The notes under the pieces were generated by a model. That model saw only the letters and a list, made by a program, of their open reading frames with translations. It did not search any database and had not been told where the DNA came from. Shown here in pieces: positions 22,834 through 24,055 of a stretch of 24,055 nucleotides of DNA. The stretch spans positions 1-24,055 of the IMG/VR virus record IMGVR_UViG_3300035633_000378; one strand, given 5' to 3'. The position numbers and the translations under genes are program-made. This DNA comes from a virus. Position 1 is the first letter of the stretch; every line of letters begins with the position of its first letter.

Positions 22834-23136
22834 ATGGACGAGAACCCCCTCACCTTTCTCCTCGCGAATCAGGAGAAGATCGCCGGAGCGATCGGCGCCG
22901 TCGTCGAACTCGGAGCCTACGCGGGCGCCCTCTTCATCGTCGGCAAGCTACAGCCGTTCGTCGGGGACAAGCGCCCCGCGGCGTTCATGGCCTCGATGGC
23001 GCGTGCATTCGCAGCGGGCGTCCAGCGGGCGGACCCGCAGCGTCACGACCCGCCGAAGACGCCGCCGCCGGAGGTTTCGGGCCTCGCGCCCTATCTCGAG
23101 GGCGACTCCCTCGATGATCGCTTCCGAAACCTGTGA
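22834..23136 (+). CDS. Small membrane protein, unknown function
   Basis: AGGAG at 22821-22825 and an 8-base spacer precede the ATG. The 100-residue product has one hydrophobic segment (GAIGAVVELGAYAGALFIVG, about residues 18-37) and a basic middle part, then a Pro-rich tail (PPKTPPPEV) and a short acidic C-terminus. It may be a holin or another envelope protein of the lysis module; the position between two other membrane or exported proteins supports an envelope role, but no family is recognised. Confidence 0.65.
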   Translation: MDENPLTFLLANQEKIAGAIGAVVELGAYAGALFIVGKLQPFVGDKRPAAFMASMARAFAAGVQRADPQRHDPPKTPPPEVSGLAPYLEGDSLDDRFRNL

Positions 23137-23609
23137 ATGACGGATTCGATTGGAGCGAGTTCGGACCGTCGCCCGCGTGCGCCGTCCGCGTCCGGTTCCT
23201 GGACCGGAACGCGCCACCCGCACAGTACCTCGACGCTCGTCCAGTCTCGGCCTCCGGCGACCCGGTTGGCGAAACGCGCCGGTTCACCGGCTCCGATGAA
23301 TCCCCCTCCTCCGCCCACCCCGACGCGCGGGCGGTCTGGATCCGCGCAAGCGATTGGGCGGGCGGAACGTGCGCGGAGCGTCAAGGCGTCGAGGTGCGTC
23401 TCGCGGATGGGGCGTCCGTGTCTCCGTGGGTGACGGGCGAGTTCACGGAGGTCGCGCCGATCCACGTACAAGAGCCCCCGCAATCGCTCGCGGGGGCTCT
23501 CGGTCTTCTCATGGTGGCGGCGTTGTGGGGGAGTCGTCGTCGCCGCCGTCGCCCGTCGGAGGGGCTTTCCCTTTCACCCTCCGGCGGGCGACATGGCGAT
23601 CCAGCGTAG
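23133..23609 (+). CDS. Protein with a PEP-CTERM-like C-terminal tail
   Basis: The frame starts with GTG at 23133, overlapping the previous stop, with no clear ribosome site, so coupling is assumed. Codon third positions are strongly GC-rich for most of its length. The 158-residue product has no obvious N-terminal signal peptide. It has a beta-rich middle (VWIRASDWAGGTC, VEVRLADGASVSPW) and ends with EPPQSLAGALGLLMVAALW followed by a run of six arginines and a short tail. That tripartite end (EP, hydrophobic helix, Arg cluster) resembles the PEP-CTERM class of sorting signals used by some Gram-negative bacteria. A perfect hairpin lies over the EPPQSLAGA codons. The function is unknown; a real gene is likely, the sorting call is tentative. 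Confidence 0.62.
   Translation: MNDGFDWSEFGPSPACAVRVRFLDRNAPPAQYLDARPVSASGDPVGETRRFTGSDESPSSAHPDARAVWIRASDWAGGTCAERQGVEVRLADGASVSPWVTGEFTEVAPIHVQEPPQSLAGALGLLMVAALWGSRRRRRRPSEGLSLSPSGGRHGDPA
23471..23500 (+). terminator. Perfect 11-bp hairpin, terminator-like
   Basis: AGAGCCCCCGC (23471-23481) pairs perfectly with GCGGGGGCTCT (23490-23500) around an 8-base loop. Pyrimidine-rich cggtcttctc follows. It looks like an intrinsic terminator but sits inside the CTERM-like ORF and 74 bases past the stop of the convergent minus-strand gene, so it may serve either strand. Confidence 0.55.
23548..23592. terminator. 16-bp hairpin at the convergent gene boundary
   Basis: Bases 23548-23563 pair with 23577-23592 through 16 positions with one G-T wobble; the loop is 13 bases. 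The stem covers the end of the minus-strand gene (stop at 23574-23576 in the loop) and the 3' end of the plus-strand ORF. It is likely a bidirectional transcription barrier. No T run is present on either strand. Confidence 0.6.
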
Positions 23610-23768
23610 AAGCCAATCGACCGCCCAGATCCCCCCGCCGAAGAGGCCGAGCGTAATCAGGTAGTTCAGGCTCCGCCGGACCCGCCGCCCGAGGCGGGCG
23701 TCCGCCTCGTAGCGGCGCTGCGCGACCTCCGCATCGTGCAGCAGATCGGCGAGGTCGGCCTCAGTCAC
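23574..23768 (-). CDS. Small single-TM protein on the minus strand
   Basis: The first minus-strand gene with full support: GTG at 23768 with GGGAGGG and a 7-base spacer upstream, and GC-rich third positions throughout its 64 codons. The N-terminal half is charged and helical (ADLADLLHDAEVAQRRYEADARL) and the C-terminal half contains one membrane segment (NYLITLGLFGGGIWAVDWLL, about residues 35-54). It converges on the tail operon, overlapping the CTERM-like ORF by 36 bases. Function unknown; small one-TM phage proteins may be holins or exclusion factors. Confidence 0.72.
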   Translation of the reverse strand: MTEADLADLLHDAEVAQRRYEADARLGRRVRRSLNYLITLGLFGGGIWAVDWLLRWIAMSPAGG

Positions 23769-23817
23769 GATCGAACCCTCCCGTCCGCGCCAACACCGGC
23801 CGACATTCCTCGTTCAT
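23761..23817 (-). CDS. Possible 18-codon leader ORF before the minus-strand TM gene
   Basis: On the minus strand an ATG at 23817 follows AAAGGAAAGACG and reads MNEECRPVLARTGGFDRD, stopping at 23761-23763, eight bases inside the TM gene. Its last codons contain the ribosome site and GTG of that gene, an arrangement typical for translational coupling. It may equally be chance; length is too short to judge by codon use. Confidence 0.35.
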   Translation of the reverse strand: MNEECRPVLARTGGFDRD

Positions 23818-23905
23818 CGTCTTTCCTTTCGTCGTCGGGGTCTGCTATTCACCCCGTATCGGGTCGGCATCAGGCCGACACCGGAAGAATAGGGAAACGA
23901 TACCG
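23818..23905. promoter_or_regulatory. Divergent intergenic region with dyad and possible promoters
   Basis: The gap between the minus-strand genes and the rightward gene at 23906 is less GC-rich than its surroundings. On the plus strand TTCCTT and TATTCA stand 17 bases apart, a weak sigma70-like pair. On the minus strand TATTCT (complement of 23885-23892) is a possible -10. GTCGG-catcagg-CCGAC forms a dyad near 23862-23878, and ACACCGG occurs here and again near 23793. This could be an operator region; support is weak. Confidence 0.3.
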
Positions 23906-24055
23906 ATGGGAAATAGAACGAAAGGCGAAACGCTGAGACTTCTCTCGCGCTACGCGGACGGGCGGCTCGCCTTCGCCGCAAGGTCGCTTGCGCTCCTGGG
24001 CGACCGGAAGGTCGAGGCGGGGGCATGGTACGCCCCGACCGAGACTGAGCTCCTC
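23906..24055 (+). CDS. Unknown gene, 5' part, runs off the window
   Basis: An ATG at 23906, with AGGGAAA at 23891-23897 upstream, opens a frame of 50 codons that continues past the edge without a stop. Third codon positions are mostly G or C after the first few codons, as in the other genes. The product starts MGNRTKGETLRLLSRYADG, helical and basic, then RLAFAARSLALLGD and WYAPTETELL. No family is recognised. Its rightward direction after a minus-strand gene suggests a new transcription unit, possibly early or regulatory. Confidence 0.6.
   Translation, partial: MGNRTKGETLRLLSRYADGRLAFAARSLALLGDRKVEAGAWYAPTETELL

Noticed and set aside
23137-23433. Plus-strand ORF starting with ATG at 23137
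   Set aside because: It is in a different frame from the GTG at 23133, lacks GC-rich third positions and has a low-complexity Ser/Arg/Pro translation.
23814-24026. Minus-strand ORF of 70 codons at the right edge
   Set aside because: Arg/Pro/Ser-rich, no ribosome site, and it overlaps a better plus-strand frame that opens at 23906.

Overview
The window is a stretch of a GC-rich, double-stranded DNA tailed phage (or prophage) with a siphovirus-type virion. The evidence is an almost unbroken run of plus-strand genes in classic phage order: small and large terminase, HK97-type protease and capsid, portal, connectors, tail tube, frameshifted tail chaperones, tape measure, and lambda-like tail-tip proteins M, L, K and an I-J fusion. 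The lambda-like tip, a lipoprotein next to a one-TM protein, and several Sec-type signal peptides suggest a Gram-negative host. A sulfatase-like protein hints at a habitat with sulfated glycans, such as a marine one. Both ecological statements are inference.

Layout. 1-2418: accessory genes (a DUF7666-like protein with SASV-type repeats, a pentapeptide-repeat protein, a cytosine-5 DNA methyltransferase, an HNH nuclease). The methyltransferase gene carries a second long ORF in another frame that starts 4 bases later and resembles a known phage ORF family. 2419-2540: a hairpin and an AT-rich island, probably the punctuation before the structural operon. 2541-10218: packaging and head genes in the unusual order terS-terL-protease-capsid-small protein-portal-connectors, with structured gaps after terL (three adjacent hairpins) and after the capsid gene. 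10220-15893: tail tube, tail chaperones with a likely +1 programmed frameshift at TTT_C, an HK97 gp10-like protein, a short tape measure, and gpM, gpL (four Fe-S cysteines) and gpK (JAMM plus NlpC/P60). 15856-19530: a 1224-residue fusion of lambda gpI- and gpJ-like parts.

19398-23609: downstream of J sits a cassette dominated by exported or membrane proteins: a cysteine-containing protein with a signal peptide; a 591-residue sulfatase-superfamily protein with a signal peptide, which is the most striking gene here; a small cysteine-rich lipoprotein; a TM/coiled-coil protein; another small membrane protein; and a secreted-type protein ending in a PEP-CTERM-like tail. Two strong hairpins close this operon against a convergent minus-strand gene (64 aa, one TM). 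A rightward gene begins at 23906 and runs off the end.

How it fits together: the terminases package DNA into a capsid matured by the protease; the portal and connectors join it to a tail whose length is set by the tape measure; and the tip proteins plus the I-J fusion recognise and enter the host. The sulfatase-like and neighbouring exported proteins may process or bind surface glycans, or alter the infected cell's envelope. No endolysin, integrase, repressor, tRNA or CRISPR array is visible.
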